Assembly (NCBI GenBank): GCA_002429045.1
Contig: DIYM01000017.1
Span: 6,777-70,776 of the forward strand
Direction: 5' to 3'
From: Phycisphaerales bacterium UBA6054
GTDB taxonomy: Bacteria > Planctomycetota > Phycisphaerae > Phycisphaerales > UBA1924
DNA length: 64,000 nucleotides
Position numbers and translations under genes: made by a program. The notes beneath the pieces were generated by a model. It did no database searches. It saw nothing but the letters and a program-made list of their open reading frames with translations, and was not told the DNA's origin. This document shows, piece after piece, positions 50,348 through 59,299 of this stretch; position 1 is the stretch's first letter; every line of letters starts with the position of its first letter.

Positions 50348-52409
50348 GCGAAGCAAGCAGCGCCGCCGCGGCAAGATCCGGGCCAACGACGCGTCGAGCC
50401 TGGTCAAGTTCTCCGCGGGCGCATCCTGCGACATCGTCGCCCAGGACGGCCAAAAGGGACGCCCGAAGATCAGCATGATCGCATACACCGGTGACGCGAT
50501 GAAGGTCGGGTTCGGATTCCCCGTCGTTGTCGACCTGGCCGGCATGCGAATCTCCGCCAAACAGCGCCCCCTCTTCGCGGACCACCGCCCCGATCAGGTC
50601 GTCGGGCACACCACTGCCATCCGGAAGACCGTCGCCCAGCTCGAAGTCGAGGGCGTCCTCAGCGGACACAACGCAAAGACCGAAGAGATCATCGCAACCG
50701 CGGGGAACGGGTTCCCTTGGCAGGCATCCATCGGTGCCGACATGGTCCGCCGCGAGTTCGTGCGCGCAGGCGCGTCAGTCAAGGTGAACGGTCGCACGTT
50801 CCGAGGTCCGCTGATCGTCGCCCGAGAAACGGTTTTGAAGGAAGTCTCCGTCGTGTCGCTTGGCGGCGACGACAACACCAGCACCAGCATCGCCGCGAGA
50901 CGGCGGGAGGCCCATATGGACGAGTTCGAGAAGTGGCTCAAGGCCAAGAACATCAACCCGGACTCGCTCGATGACGCAACGCGGGACTACCTCGAAGCGT
51001 CCTTCAAGGCAGAGACTGGGACTGACGGCGGGAATCCGCCCGCGAACGGTACAGTGACCGCCAGCGCCGGCGATGTCGATAGCATGGTCGGCGCGATCCG
51101 GGGCGCGGCAGCCTCCGAGCACCAGCGAATCGCCGACGTCAGCGCGATCCTGCAGGACCACCCGCAGTTGCGTGCGAAGGCCGTAGCCGACGGCTGGGAC
51201 AAGACCAAGGCCGAGCTGGAGAAGGTCAAGGCGGAGCGTCCGACCGTCAACGGGATTACCCGCGCGGGCAGCGGTGAAAACGGACAGATCAGCGCGAAGG
51301 TCATCGAAGCCGGCCTGCTGAAATCAGTGGGCATGGACAACAAGACCCGTGAGTCGCATTTCGATGAACGGACGCTAGAAGCCGCTCGCGTGTTCGAGCA
51401 CATCGGCCTTCAGGACCTTGTCCGCCTGGCGTGCATGGCCGAGGGTGTGTACACAAGCCCGGTCCTCGACAACGGCATGATCGAGGCCGCGTTCTCGACC
51501 ACCGCCCTCCCCGGCATCCTCGAAAACACCCTGAACAAGCTGGCGCTGCAGGCCTACACAGCATCCGAAATCCAAGCCATGCGTATCGCCCGGGTCACCA
51601 GCACGCCCGACTTCAAGCAGGTCTCGCGCCTGCGCATGTTGGGCACTGGTCGATTCTCGCGCGTGGGTGCGGGCGGTGAACTTCAGAGCGGGACGATCAG
51701 CGATCAGAAGTACACCAACCAGGCAGACACCTTTGGCCAGGCGCTCGCGATCGATCGCCAGACGATCTACAACGACGATCTCCAGATGCTCCGGGACGCC
51801 GCGACCGAGATCGGTAATGAGGGCCGGGAGATCCTCAACGAGATCACCTTCGAGGCGCTTCTCGCGGCGGACGGGAACTACTTCACTGCCGAGAACACCA
51901 TCACCGGCGCCGGAACCGAGTTGAACGAGACGTCGCTCAACGCTGCGGCGACGAAATTCATGAAACAGAAGGCGGGGCCGGGCAACAAGGCCAAAGACAA
52001 GCGCTCGATCAACATCGAGCCTGCGATCCTGGTCGTGCCGCCGGAGCTGATGGTCAAGGCGCAAATCCTGGTCGGGTCCAACGACATCCGCCCGGGCGGG
52101 TCGAACTCCGATGACTCACGCGGCAACTACAACCCCTGGCGTGGGCGGTTCCGCGTCGTCGTCGCTCCGCATCTCTCCGACGACTACTTCTCGGGCGCCA
52201 GCCCGATCCGCTGGTTCCTGATGGCCGATCCGAACCGACTGCCCGCGCTCGAACTCACGTTCGTGCGCGGCGTTCAGGAGCCGCGGGTGGAGCGGATCCA
52301 GCTGCCCGGAAACCAGCTGGGCATCGGGTACCGGGGCTATATCGACGCGGGCGCGGCCCGGATGGACCCCAAGGGCATTGTCCGATCGGACGGAACACCC
52401 GCCGCGTAA
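50340..52409 (+). CDS. prohead protease fused to Mu-like major capsid protein
   Basis: 689 residues. Residues about 1-190 are a head maturation protease (RPLFADHRPDQVVGHT; NGFPWQASIGADMVRREF; LKEVSVVSLGGDDNTSTS). Residues about 193-300 are a charged scaffold-like segment (MDEFEKWLKAKNINPDSLDD; ILQDHPQLRAKAVADGWDK). The rest is the capsid (ALPGILENTLNKLALQAYTA; YTNQADTFGQALAIDRQTIY; RVERIQLPGNQLGIGYRGYI), similar to Mu gpT. An internal start with its own ribosome site could give capsid alone. The protease is expected to cut itself and the scaffold during head maturation. Confidence 0.9.
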   Translation: MSRRSKQRRRGKIRANDASSLVKFSAGASCDIVAQDGQKGRPKISMIAYTGDAMKVGFGFPVVVDLAGMRISAKQRPLFADHRPDQVVGHTTAIRKTVAQLEVEGVLSGHNAKTEEIIATAGNGFPWQASIGADMVRREFVRAGASVKVNGRTFRGPLIVARETVLKEVSVVSLGGDDNTSTSIAARRREAHMDEFEKWLKAKNINPDSLDDATRDYLEASFKAETGTDGGNPPANGTVTASAGDVDSMVGAIRGAAASEHQRIADVSAILQDHPQLRAKAVADGWDKTKAELEKVKAERPTVNGITRAGSGENGQISAKVIEAGLLKSVGMDNKTRESHFDERTLEAARVFEHIGLQDLVRLACMAEGVYTSPVLDNGMIEAAFSTTALPGILENTLNKLALQAYTASEIQAMRIARVTSTPDFKQVSRLRMLGTGRFSRVGAGGELQSGTISDQKYTNQADTFGQALAIDRQTIYNDDLQMLRDAATEIGNEGREILNEITFEALLAADGNYFTAENTITGAGTELNETSLNAAATKFMKQKAGPGNKAKDKRSINIEPAILVVPPELMVKAQILVGSNDIRPGGSNSDDSRGNYNPWRGRFRVVVAPHLSDDYFSGASPIRWFLMADPNRLPALELTFVRGVQEPRVERIQLPGNQLGIGYRGYIDAGAARMDPKGIVRSDGTPAA
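50905..50918 (+). promoter_or_regulatory. internal ribosome site and ATG for capsid without protease
   Basis: GGGAGG (50905-50910) stands five bases before an in-frame ATG (50916). Translation from it would give a 497-residue scaffold-capsid protein lacking the protease. Confidence 0.6.
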
Positions 52410-52491
52410 GCCTGCTCTTTCTCACCCCTCTGTCCCGCCACCGCGGGGCCGGGGATTTTCAAGCAAGACACACCAACCCCGGGAGCCGCAA

Positions 52492-52848
52492 ATGGAAGCC
52501 CAACACGTCCAGAGTGATGCCACCGTCACGATCACCGCGCCCACCAATGTCGCGAACGGCCAGGTTCTCAACTACGGATCTTCCGGCGTCGCGATCGCGC
52601 AGGCCCCGCAGACCACGGGCCGTCCAGTCGGTTGCGCGATCAAGGGCGTCTACGAGTTCAACAAGGCTCCCGCTGGTGTGTCCTACGCGGCCGGTGATCT
52701 GGTGGGCTGGGACACAGCCAGCAGGCTGGCCCGGGCTTTCACCGCCGGCGCCAGCCGCTACCTCGGGATCTGCCACGAAGACGCCGCGAGCGGTGACTCG
52801 ACGATCCGTGTTCGCATCAACGAGGTGGCGACTCCCGCCGTCCCCTGA
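52492..52848 (+). CDS. DUF2190-type capsid decoration protein
   Basis: 118 residues, all beta: VTITAPTNVANGQVLNYG, VGCAIKGVYEFNKAPAGVSY, GDLVGWDTASRLARAFTAGA. This pattern is DUF2190, whose structure resembles capsid-stabilising decoration proteins such as lambda gpD. Position right after the capsid gene agrees. The stop overlaps the next start by 1 bp. Confidence 0.85.
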   Translation: MEAQHVQSDATVTITAPTNVANGQVLNYGSSGVAIAQAPQTTGRPVGCAIKGVYEFNKAPAGVSYAAGDLVGWDTASRLARAFTAGASRYLGICHEDAASGDSTIRVRINEVATPAVP

Positions 52849-53222
52849 TGCCCGACGACATGTTCCAACGCGGCGGCCGGATGATCGAACGGGTAAGGGC
52901 GACCTCCCTGTCCCACCCGATCGTCTATCGCCGTGCGGGACAACCCGACCTGGCCATCAACGCCACCATCGACTCGTCGGAGGTCGAGACAGTCACCGAG
53001 GGCGGGCTCGGGATCATCCGCCGCATGCGGGACTTTCTCGTCGCAACGGCGGATCTGGAAGACAACGGCGTCCTATTCAAACCCGAAGACGGCGACACCA
53101 TCAGCGAGACCGTCGACGGCCTGACCACGGACTGGCGTGTGACGAGGCTCGACGGGCAACCCGCATGGATGTTCGACGACTACACGGACCAGCGGATCCG
53201 CATCCATGCGGAAAGGAAGTGA
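52848..53222 (+). CDS. head-tail joining protein
   Basis: 124 residues. Small beta-rich protein (PIVYRRAGQPDLAINATIDS; EDGDTISETVDGLTTDWRVT; RIRIHAERK) that resembles FII-type head completion proteins in size, strands and place. Sequence match to a named family is uncertain. Confidence 0.6.
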   Translation: MPDDMFQRGGRMIERVRATSLSHPIVYRRAGQPDLAINATIDSSEVETVTEGGLGIIRRMRDFLVATADLEDNGVLFKPEDGDTISETVDGLTTDWRVTRLDGQPAWMFDDYTDQRIRIHAERK

Positions 53223-53226
53223 GCGC

Positions 53227-53661
53227 ATGACCAGCACCGTCGAACTCGCCCGAGGCGTCGAGCGGATGCTCACCCAGGCCGGCATCCAGCCGGGTGTGCG
53301 TGTGTCCTACGCGCCCGAAGCAGAGAAGGGCAATCGGGGGCAGCCGATGGCGTACATCCTCCCGGATGGCATCTTGTCCCAGCGTCGCCAGCGGGCTGGG
53401 ACCAACACCAAGCAACGGACGATCGGCGTCGTGCTGATCCGCGATGCCGAGCCCAACGCGGACCCGCCCTCGACCGTCGAAGGGATGCTCGGATTCGTAG
53501 ATCAGATCATGGATCTGCTCGCAACGAACCCGCCGATCGACGAAGAGGACAACCCGCTGGCCAAGGCCGGCGATATCGACGCCGACCCGATCTACTCGGC
53601 GGACCAGCTCGCCCAAGGCGTGTTTGTCGCGACCATCAGAGTGGAGTATCTCTTCGCGTGA
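53227..53661 (+). CDS. tail terminator-like or neck protein
   Basis: 144 residues, GAAAGGAAG precedes the ATG. An alpha/beta layout with an N-terminal helix (TVELARGVERMLTQAGI), a central strand pair (RTIGVVLIRDAEPNADP), a helix (VEGMLGFVDQIMDLLATN) and a final strand (VFVATIRVEYLFA). This matches tail terminator proteins such as lambda gpU in style and place. Overlaps the next gene by 4 bp. Confidence 0.6.
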   Translation: MTSTVELARGVERMLTQAGIQPGVRVSYAPEAEKGNRGQPMAYILPDGILSQRRQRAGTNTKQRTIGVVLIRDAEPNADPPSTVEGMLGFVDQIMDLLATNPPIDEEDNPLAKAGDIDADPIYSADQLAQGVFVATIRVEYLFA

Positions 53662-54149
53662 GCATCCGCGTCACCATCAAGGCGAAACGCGCTGTCTTCC
53701 GGCGTGAAGCGGTCCTCCGTCGCGTCGAGCAGGCACGCGAACGGTCTTTCTACCGAATCGGTGGCTTGACGCGGACGATCGCTGCCAACTCAATGAGAAG
53801 GCGTAAAAACGTCTCCGACCCCGGAACCGCCCCCACCCGTCGAAGCGGCGAACTCAAACGCCTCATGGCCTTTGACTATGACCGCCGAACGGAGAGCGTG
53901 GTGATCGGGCCGATCGAGTTCGCGAACTCGGGCGTGCCCAATCTGATGGAGTATGGCGGTCGCAGGTTCGTCCGGAGCGCCCTGCTCCCGCGGAGGGGGG
54001 CACCAAAGAAGCGACCTCTCCCGAAGGAAGACCTCAGGCGCTACACCGGTTCGATCCGGTATCGGCCGCGCCCGTCCGTGCGGCCTGCACTCGTCAAGAC
54101 CCGCGATCGCATCCCGGGTTCGTTCGCCAAAGCAATGGCAAGGAGTTGA
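53658..54149 (+). CDS. minor tail or head-tail connector protein
   Basis: 163 residues, GTG start overlapping the preceding stop. Strongly basic (many Arg), with an early TIKAKRAVFRREAVLRRVE and a C-terminal RPALVKTRDRIPGSFAKAMA. The final pattern, helix at the end and NLMEYGG in the middle, is similar to the HK97 gp10/lambda Z-like connector family. Function by position. Confidence 0.6.
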   Translation: MSIRVTIKAKRAVFRREAVLRRVEQARERSFYRIGGLTRTIAANSMRRRKNVSDPGTAPTRRSGELKRLMAFDYDRRTESVVIGPIEFANSGVPNLMEYGGRRFVRSALLPRRGAPKKRPLPKEDLRRYTGSIRYRPRPSVRPALVKTRDRIPGSFAKAMARS

Positions 54150-54151
54150 TC

Positions 54152-54607
54152 ATGTCTGCACGACTCGGGTCGGAGGCTGTTCTTGGTTACAACACGACCG
54201 GCATCGGCGCCGCAGGATCGGCCACCTACACCGTCGCCGACAACGCCCGCGACGTCACCTTCAACGCTTCTCGCGGCGAGGCCGATGTCAGCACGCGGGG
54301 CACCCAGGGGTGGCGCGCCAAGATCCCAACGCTCCGCGAGGGCGAGTTGACGGTCGATCTGATATGGAATCCCGGCGACCCGTTCTTTGACGCGGTTCAG
54401 GACTCCAATCTGAATGGGACCGTGTTGGGCATGGCGATTCTGGACGGCCCCATTGCCACCGGCAACGGGTTCGAGGCCGACATGGTGTGCCTCGGTTTCG
54501 AGTGGGGCCAACAGCTTGAAGAGGGGCAGCTCGTGAACGCGACCTTGTCGGTCACGCAGTCGGACAATCCGCCCCGCTTCGTGACAAACGGCGCCGGCGC
54601 CCCGTGA
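54152..54607 (+). CDS. major tail tube protein
   Basis: 151 residues. Beta-rich tail-tube fold: ARLGSEAVLGYNTTG, RDVTFNASRGEADVSTRGTQ, ELTVDLIWNPGDPFFDAVQD and a last strand QLVNATLSVTQSDNPP. Likely assembles the non-contractile tail. AAGGAG seven bases before the ATG at 54152 fixes this start rather than the TTG six bases earlier. Confidence 0.8.
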   Translation: MSARLGSEAVLGYNTTGIGAAGSATYTVADNARDVTFNASRGEADVSTRGTQGWRAKIPTLREGELTVDLIWNPGDPFFDAVQDSNLNGTVLGMAILDGPIATGNGFEADMVCLGFEWGQQLEEGQLVNATLSVTQSDNPPRFVTNGAGAP

Positions 54608-54653
54608 TCCTGAACGTGCGGGCAGATCACAGACACTCAAGAAAGGGGATCAG

Positions 54654-55136
54654 ATGTCGACCAAGTTCAAAGACAAGGAGGGGCGTGAGTGGGATCTCGA
54701 ACTCAACGTCTCTGGCGTGCGGCGGGTACGTGACGAGTGCCAGGTCAACCTGTACGAAGCCCTCGACGGACAGCTTGTCCTGAAACTGTCGACGGACCCC
54801 GTTCTGATGGCTGACGTCCTGTGGGCGATCGTGGAGCCGCAGGCCGAGGGCGTCACGGCTGATCAGTTCGGGGAGGCCTTGCTCGGTGAGTGGTTCGACG
54901 GCGCCATTAAGGCCTTCATCGAGGGCCTTCAGGGTTTTTTCGCCCACCCTGGCCAGAGGAAGGCACTGGCCAAGATGATCGACAAAACCAACCAGGCGCT
55001 GGACCACGTGTACAGCGTCGCGGTGACCCGGGCGGAGCAGGTGGATGCGATCGGGATCGTGGACGAAGCGGTCGCAGAGCAAGACCGCAGGACGCGGAGC
55101 GACTCGTCTGGCGAGCCGCCGGCGTCTGCGGTGTAG
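54654..55136 (+). CDS. tail assembly chaperone, upstream (G-like) part
   Basis: 160 residues. Opening STKFKDKEGREWDLELNVSG, RVRDECQVNLYEALDGQ and EGVTADQFGEALLGEWFDGA are those of tail chaperones encoded between tail tube and tape measure. The minus-one frame continues as the second part (next entry), as in lambda G/GT. A T-TTT-TTC heptamer in the proper phase lies at 54935-54941. The last 45 codons are charged and low complexity. Confidence 0.8.
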   Translation: MSTKFKDKEGREWDLELNVSGVRRVRDECQVNLYEALDGQLVLKLSTDPVLMADVLWAIVEPQAEGVTADQFGEALLGEWFDGAIKAFIEGLQGFFAHPGQRKALAKMIDKTNQALDHVYSVAVTRAEQVDAIGIVDEAVAEQDRRTRSDSSGEPPASAV

Positions 55137-55369
55137 ACCCCGGCCCGTTTACGTTCGGGCAGCTCGCCGCGATGCTCGAAGCCAAGGAGCGGTCGGAATG
55201 GTCGCGGATGTCGAACCTGTTGCACCTGGTCGCATCGGCGTTCGCTCCGAAGGGCAAGAAGTACAAGTTCGCGGACTTCGACCCGTTCGCGGAGCAGGAC
55301 AGCAAGACCATCACACCCACGCAGCTCGGCGCGATGCTGGGCATCAAGGAAGGGGCAGGGAAGCCATGA
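55082..55369 (+). CDS. tail assembly chaperone, T-like part read by -1 frameshift
   Basis: About 96 codons in the -1 frame relative to the previous gene, without a plausible start near its beginning. The peptide DAERLVWRAAGVCGVDPGPF, then TFGQLAAMLEAKERSEWSRM and LLHLVASAFAPKGK, looks like a genuine conserved domain starting before the first ATG (55172). It therefore is probably made as an extension of the upstream protein. The left limit given is approximate; the slip site is not settled. Confidence 0.7.
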   Translation, partial: RPQDAERLVWRAAGVCGVDPGPFTFGQLAAMLEAKERSEWSRMSNLLHLVASAFAPKGKKYKFADFDPFAEQDSKTITPTQLGAMLGIKEGAGKP

Positions 55370-55842
55370 AAGCGAGTTCAGCCGGTTGGTTCGTCGGGAT
55401 GTTGATCGTCGTCGGGACGCTCGTCGCATGCGCGGGGATCGACTTCGGCGATGTCGTTCAGGCCAAGATCCCCGTTCAGGCACAACAGGATCTTGGGCTC
55501 CCAGCCCGGATGAGCTACAACGAGTCTCGGGAGGTGTACGAGGACTGGCGAGGGAACACCGTCACACTCGATGCCCGATGGCGCGAAAACAACGACGTCG
55601 CGGGCGAGTTTGCGGCGTTGCTGACCGGCTTCTCATTGCAGCAGATCGACGAGTACGGACCCATGCTCGGGGGCGTTCCTGTCGCCGGCCCCGCCTTGGT
55701 CGGGCTGTCGGGCTTGCTGTCGTTCTGGCTCGGCAGATCGAACCAGCGCCGCGAGAAGGAAGCCAGCTACGGCAAGGGCCGGAAGGACGCGCTCGAAGAC
55801 GCCGCGAAGGCGTCATTGCTCGCCGGCCGGATCCAGACCTGA
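55366..55842 (+). CDS. lipoprotein-like phage membrane protein
   Basis: 158 residues, ATG overlapping the previous stop. N-terminal hydrophobic segment with a lipobox-like LVAC at residues 19-22, a soluble middle (SYNESREVYEDWRGNTVTLD), then a second helix (GPALVGLSGLLSFWLG) and a basic tail. Between chaperone and tape measure one would expect tail genes; the membrane features could instead indicate a lysis or superinfection-exclusion role. No family recognised. Confidence 0.6.
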   Translation: MKASSAGWFVGMLIVVGTLVACAGIDFGDVVQAKIPVQAQQDLGLPARMSYNESREVYEDWRGNTVTLDARWRENNDVAGEFAALLTGFSLQQIDEYGPMLGGVPVAGPALVGLSGLLSFWLGRSNQRREKEASYGKGRKDALEDAAKASLLAGRIQT

Positions 55843-55845
55843 CCC

Positions 55846-57582
55846 ATGACCTCCGCCCGAAAGATCCGAGCCGGTCGCGCGTTCGTGGAGATCGGCGGCG
55901 ACAGCAAGTCACTCGAACGTGTGCTGAAACGCGCCCAGCAGCGCCTAGCAACGTTTGGGAAGGGGTTGCTCAGGATCGGCGCCATCGGCACGGCCGCGGG
56001 CGCTGCATTCGCCCCGTTCGGTATCGCAGTCGTCAGAGCGGCGTCCGACGCAGAGGAAGCGCTCTCGCGCTTCCGAGCGGTGTTCAAGTCCGAGACCGAG
56101 GCCGCCGCGGCCTTCGCGGAAGAGCTGGCCAACCGCATCGGGCGATCGTCGCTCCAGATCAAAGACGCGCTGGGGATCTTCCAGTCCTTCTTCGTCGGTC
56201 TCGGCTTCGGCGGGCCGCAGTCGCGCCGGCTGTCCCAGGAACTCACATCTCTGGCCCTTGACTTCGCAAGCTTCAACAACATCGCTGACGATGAGGCGAT
56301 CGGCCGTTTCATCTCTGCGCTCTCCGGATCGAGCGAGGTTCTGGACCGGTTCGGGATCAACATCAAACAGGCCGCCCTCCAGCAGCAGCTTCTCGCCGAT
56401 GGTGTCAATAAGTCTTGGACCGAAGTGACCGAGCAGGAGAAGGCAATCGCCCGCCTCAACATCATCATGCGGGCGATGGGCGACCAGGGCAGCGTCGGCG
56501 ATGCTACCCGCACAGCCGGGTCGTTCGCCAACGTGATGAAGCGGCTGCGGGGCGAGATTCGCACCACCGCAGTCGCGATCGGCCAGTCCCTCGTCCCCAT
56601 ACTGAAACCGGTCGTCGCGGGCATCGGCGGTGTCCTGGGCCTCGTGCGCCAATGGGCTGAACAGAACCAGGTTGTCATCGGCCGGCTGGTGTTGCTCGCC
56701 GCCGGGGCGACGGCGGCCGCCGCGAGTGTGATCGGCGCCGGACTCGCGGTGACGCTGCTCTCCGTCGCGTTCGGGGGGCTGGTCACCGCCGTCACCTTTG
56801 CCCAGGCCGTTCTAGCGCCAGTGTTGCTCACGATCGGCTCGTTCGCGGTCATCGGGATCGGGGTCGTCGCGGCCCTCGCTGGTATCAGCGCAGCGTTCGG
56901 GGGGCTCGGCAACGCGGCACTGGTGGCGGGCGGCATCGTCCGCGGGGCCTTCGCGACGATCGACCAGGACGTTGTGGTCGCCCTTCGCTCGATCGTCGCG
57001 AACATCGCCTCGGGCAACATCGAGGGCGCTTCTCGCGTCTTGTGGGCGACGATGAGGGTCATCTGGGCCGAGGGCGTCGAGTCAGTCCTTGGGATCATGC
57101 AAGGGCTGGTCCTGGGCTCGCTGGAGCTGATCGGCAAAGCCATCGTCGGCTTCCGACTCGCCTTGTCGAAGCTCCGCGGCGATTCGCTCGGCGACCAGCT
57201 CGGGGTCATCGCGGATGCCACCAAGGACGTTCAGGGGCTCACGCAGGGCATCCGTGTCCTGCTCGATGTGCTCAACCGCGAGACGACCGAGCGGACCGAT
57301 CAGGCACGCGAGAACCTCAGGCGCCAGCTCGAACAAGCCAAACGAGAGCTGGAGTCCGGCGAGTTCGGTGGCGGCTTCAGCTTCGACTTCGGCGCCCTCG
57401 GCCGCCAGGTCCGCCAGCAGATCGAGACCGCGGGCGCGTTCGGCGGTCGCGTCATCGAACGCCAGTTCGGTGGGGAGTCCACCGCCCGCCAGCAGCTCGA
57501 AGAGGCCCGGAAGACATCGAAGAACACCGAGGACACGGCGGTCGCGCTCGGCGAACTCTCGGGCCGCCTTGTATTCGGGTAG
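55846..57582 (+). CDS. tail tape measure protein
   Basis: 578 residues, rather short, implying a tail of roughly 85-90 nm if the usual 0.15 nm per residue holds. Features: AFVEIGGDSKSLERVLKRAQ opening, Ala/Gly-rich helices, two strongly hydrophobic blocks (LVLLAAGATAAAASVIGAGL; IGSFAVIGIGVVAALAGISA) and a C-terminal coiled coil (NLRRQLEQAKRELESGEFGG). It sets tail length and probably helps DNA pass the membrane. Confidence 0.9.
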   Translation: MTSARKIRAGRAFVEIGGDSKSLERVLKRAQQRLATFGKGLLRIGAIGTAAGAAFAPFGIAVVRAASDAEEALSRFRAVFKSETEAAAAFAEELANRIGRSSLQIKDALGIFQSFFVGLGFGGPQSRRLSQELTSLALDFASFNNIADDEAIGRFISALSGSSEVLDRFGINIKQAALQQQLLADGVNKSWTEVTEQEKAIARLNIIMRAMGDQGSVGDATRTAGSFANVMKRLRGEIRTTAVAIGQSLVPILKPVVAGIGGVLGLVRQWAEQNQVVIGRLVLLAAGATAAAASVIGAGLAVTLLSVAFGGLVTAVTFAQAVLAPVLLTIGSFAVIGIGVVAALAGISAAFGGLGNAALVAGGIVRGAFATIDQDVVVALRSIVANIASGNIEGASRVLWATMRVIWAEGVESVLGIMQGLVLGSLELIGKAIVGFRLALSKLRGDSLGDQLGVIADATKDVQGLTQGIRVLLDVLNRETTERTDQARENLRRQLEQAKRELESGEFGGGFSFDFGALGRQVRQQIETAGAFGGRVIERQFGGESTARQQLEEARKTSKNTEDTAVALGELSGRLVFG

Positions 57583-57593
57583 GAGGCACAGCG

Positions 57594-58421
57594 ATGGCGA
57601 TCTTCATCCGCGGCCCACTGCTCGGCTCGGGCGACGGCCAGTCCGGCGAGAACGCGCAGCGCAGCGCGCGCTACGTTGCGATCAGCGATGACGGCACGGA
57701 CAACGAGGTCGACGCAGAGATCGCCGTTTTCAACAGCGCCCCCGCAGACTGGGAGGGACAGGGGCTCGATAAAGTCAGCAGCTCCGTACGTTCCCTCGGG
57801 GATTCGAAGTGGGAAGTCATCGTCCGCTACCGCCCCGCGACGAACCGCATCCCGCAGCGGCCCGCAGCGGGCGATCCAACGCGGTTCGGGTTCTCCACCC
57901 GTGGGGCGACGGAGAACGTCAAGTCATCGCTCCAGACCGTGACCAGCGTGAAAGAGCCTGGCCAGCCGGATAAGTCCTTCGGGAATCTCATCAATGTGCA
58001 GGGCGACAGCGCGAACGGCGTCGACATCGTCGTGGCCAGTTGGGTCGAGCCGATCACCAGGTACCTTTCCGACGCCGAGGTCGATGCGGCGTTCAGAGAG
58101 ACGATCTTCAACACCACGGGCAAGGTCAACGATGACCTCTGGCGCGACTTCGAGCCCGGCGAGGTGCTGTTCCGCGGTGCGGATGGGGAGCGTGACGCGA
58201 CCACGGGCGTTTGGGAGGTCTCTTACCTCTTCGAGATGCGTCCGAACCGAACTGGTGTTGTCGTGGGCGGTCTACCGGCGGTCGACATCAACGGTCACGA
58301 CTACTTCTGGGCACTCACCGCGCCGGCAGACACCGCCGGCGGGCTGGTGCTCAAGCCGACACACGGCTACGTCGAGCGGGTGTTGCCGCGAACCGCGTTC
58401 GCACCGCTGGGGATCGCATGA
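57594..58421 (+). CDS. distal tail protein, unknown family
   Basis: 275 residues, with AGGAGG before the ATG. Beta-rich throughout (FIRGPLLGSGDGQSGENAQ; SKWEVIVRYRPATNRIPQR; TTGVWEVSYLFEMRPN). It sits where distal-tail or baseplate hub proteins are encoded. I do not recognise a named family. Confidence 0.65.
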   Translation: MAIFIRGPLLGSGDGQSGENAQRSARYVAISDDGTDNEVDAEIAVFNSAPADWEGQGLDKVSSSVRSLGDSKWEVIVRYRPATNRIPQRPAAGDPTRFGFSTRGATENVKSSLQTVTSVKEPGQPDKSFGNLINVQGDSANGVDIVVASWVEPITRYLSDAEVDAAFRETIFNTTGKVNDDLWRDFEPGEVLFRGADGERDATTGVWEVSYLFEMRPNRTGVVVGGLPAVDINGHDYFWALTAPADTAGGLVLKPTHGYVERVLPRTAFAPLGIA

Positions 58422-59299
58422 GGCAGATCCCGACGCGAACCACCGGGGCGCCGCTGACGATCCGAGCGGTCGACTGGAACGCGATGGCGCGGCACATCAA
58501 CGAGGCCAACCTCCCCGTCGGGGTCTCCGGCCCGGCGGGAGGATCGGGCCTGGCGCCGGGCGTGTTCTGGGTCAAGAACGCGACCGGCGGCGACCTTGCC
58601 CGCTTCCAGCCCGTCGCGCTCAGCTCGCCCATCGCCGATCCCGCCCAGGACGCCGCCGCGTTCTTCGAAAACCGCGGGTTCAGCGCCAACGCGATCGCCG
58701 GCGACGACGCCCAGCCCGGACGCTTCGGGGTCTATATTGAATCCGTGCCCGACGGGGAGATCGGGCGGGCGGCGGTCTACGGCGTGCATGCGATCGAGAT
58801 CGACGGCACCAGCCCCGGCACCTTCGTGCGCACGGCCGGGTCGGCGCGACTCGAATCCATCGAGCAGGGGTTCGTGCCGATCATCTGGCGGGAGCCGGGT
58901 GCTGGCACGCGCCGGGCCCTGGTGCAGCTCGCCACGGCGCCCGAGGCCCTGACGATCGAGGCCGTCATCACGGGCAGCTCGCTGGTCGCCGGTGTCCCGA
59001 ACCGCTGGCGCTACGAGTGGGAACAGGTGACCGCGGCCGGGCAGTTCCCCGCCGTGCTCGCCGGCGGCCGGAACCACACCGACGACGGCTACGCGTTCAA
59101 CACCCTGGAGTCGAACAACACCGCGTCGGGCGTTCAGGGGAACGGCGTCAACATCGACAACCTCCCCGGGACGATGGGCCTGGTGCCGATCGGCGTCGGG
59201 GCATGGGTCCAGCTTCGGGGGCCGGTGTACGACGCGACCACCGACGCGAACGTCTGGCTCTTCCAGGCCGTGAACGCGATCGACGGTGACTGCGAATGA
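58418..59299 (+). CDS. tail structural protein, unknown family
   Basis: 293 residues, ATG overlapping the previous stop. Beta-rich; starts RQIPTRTTGAPLTIRAVDWN and contains FQPVALSSPIADPAQDAAA, GRFGVYIESVPDGEIGRAAV and a C-terminal part (TIEAVITGSSLVAGVPNRWR; NTASGVQGNGVNIDNLPGTM). Its higher GC and smooth codon bias differ slightly from the earlier phage genes. Probably a tail tip or fibre-base protein. Confidence 0.6.
   Translation: MRQIPTRTTGAPLTIRAVDWNAMARHINEANLPVGVSGPAGGSGLAPGVFWVKNATGGDLARFQPVALSSPIADPAQDAAAFFENRGFSANAIAGDDAQPGRFGVYIESVPDGEIGRAAVYGVHAIEIDGTSPGTFVRTAGSARLESIEQGFVPIIWREPGAGTRRALVQLATAPEALTIEAVITGSSLVAGVPNRWRYEWEQVTAAGQFPAVLAGGRNHTDDGYAFNTLESNNTASGVQGNGVNIDNLPGTMGLVPIGVGAWVQLRGPVYDATTDANVWLFQAVNAIDGDCE

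Noticed and set aside
54935..54941. T-TTT-TTC as the certain frameshift site of the tail chaperone
   Set aside because: Phase is right but it lies about 145 nt before the point where the -1 frame becomes protein-like; kept only as a candidate.
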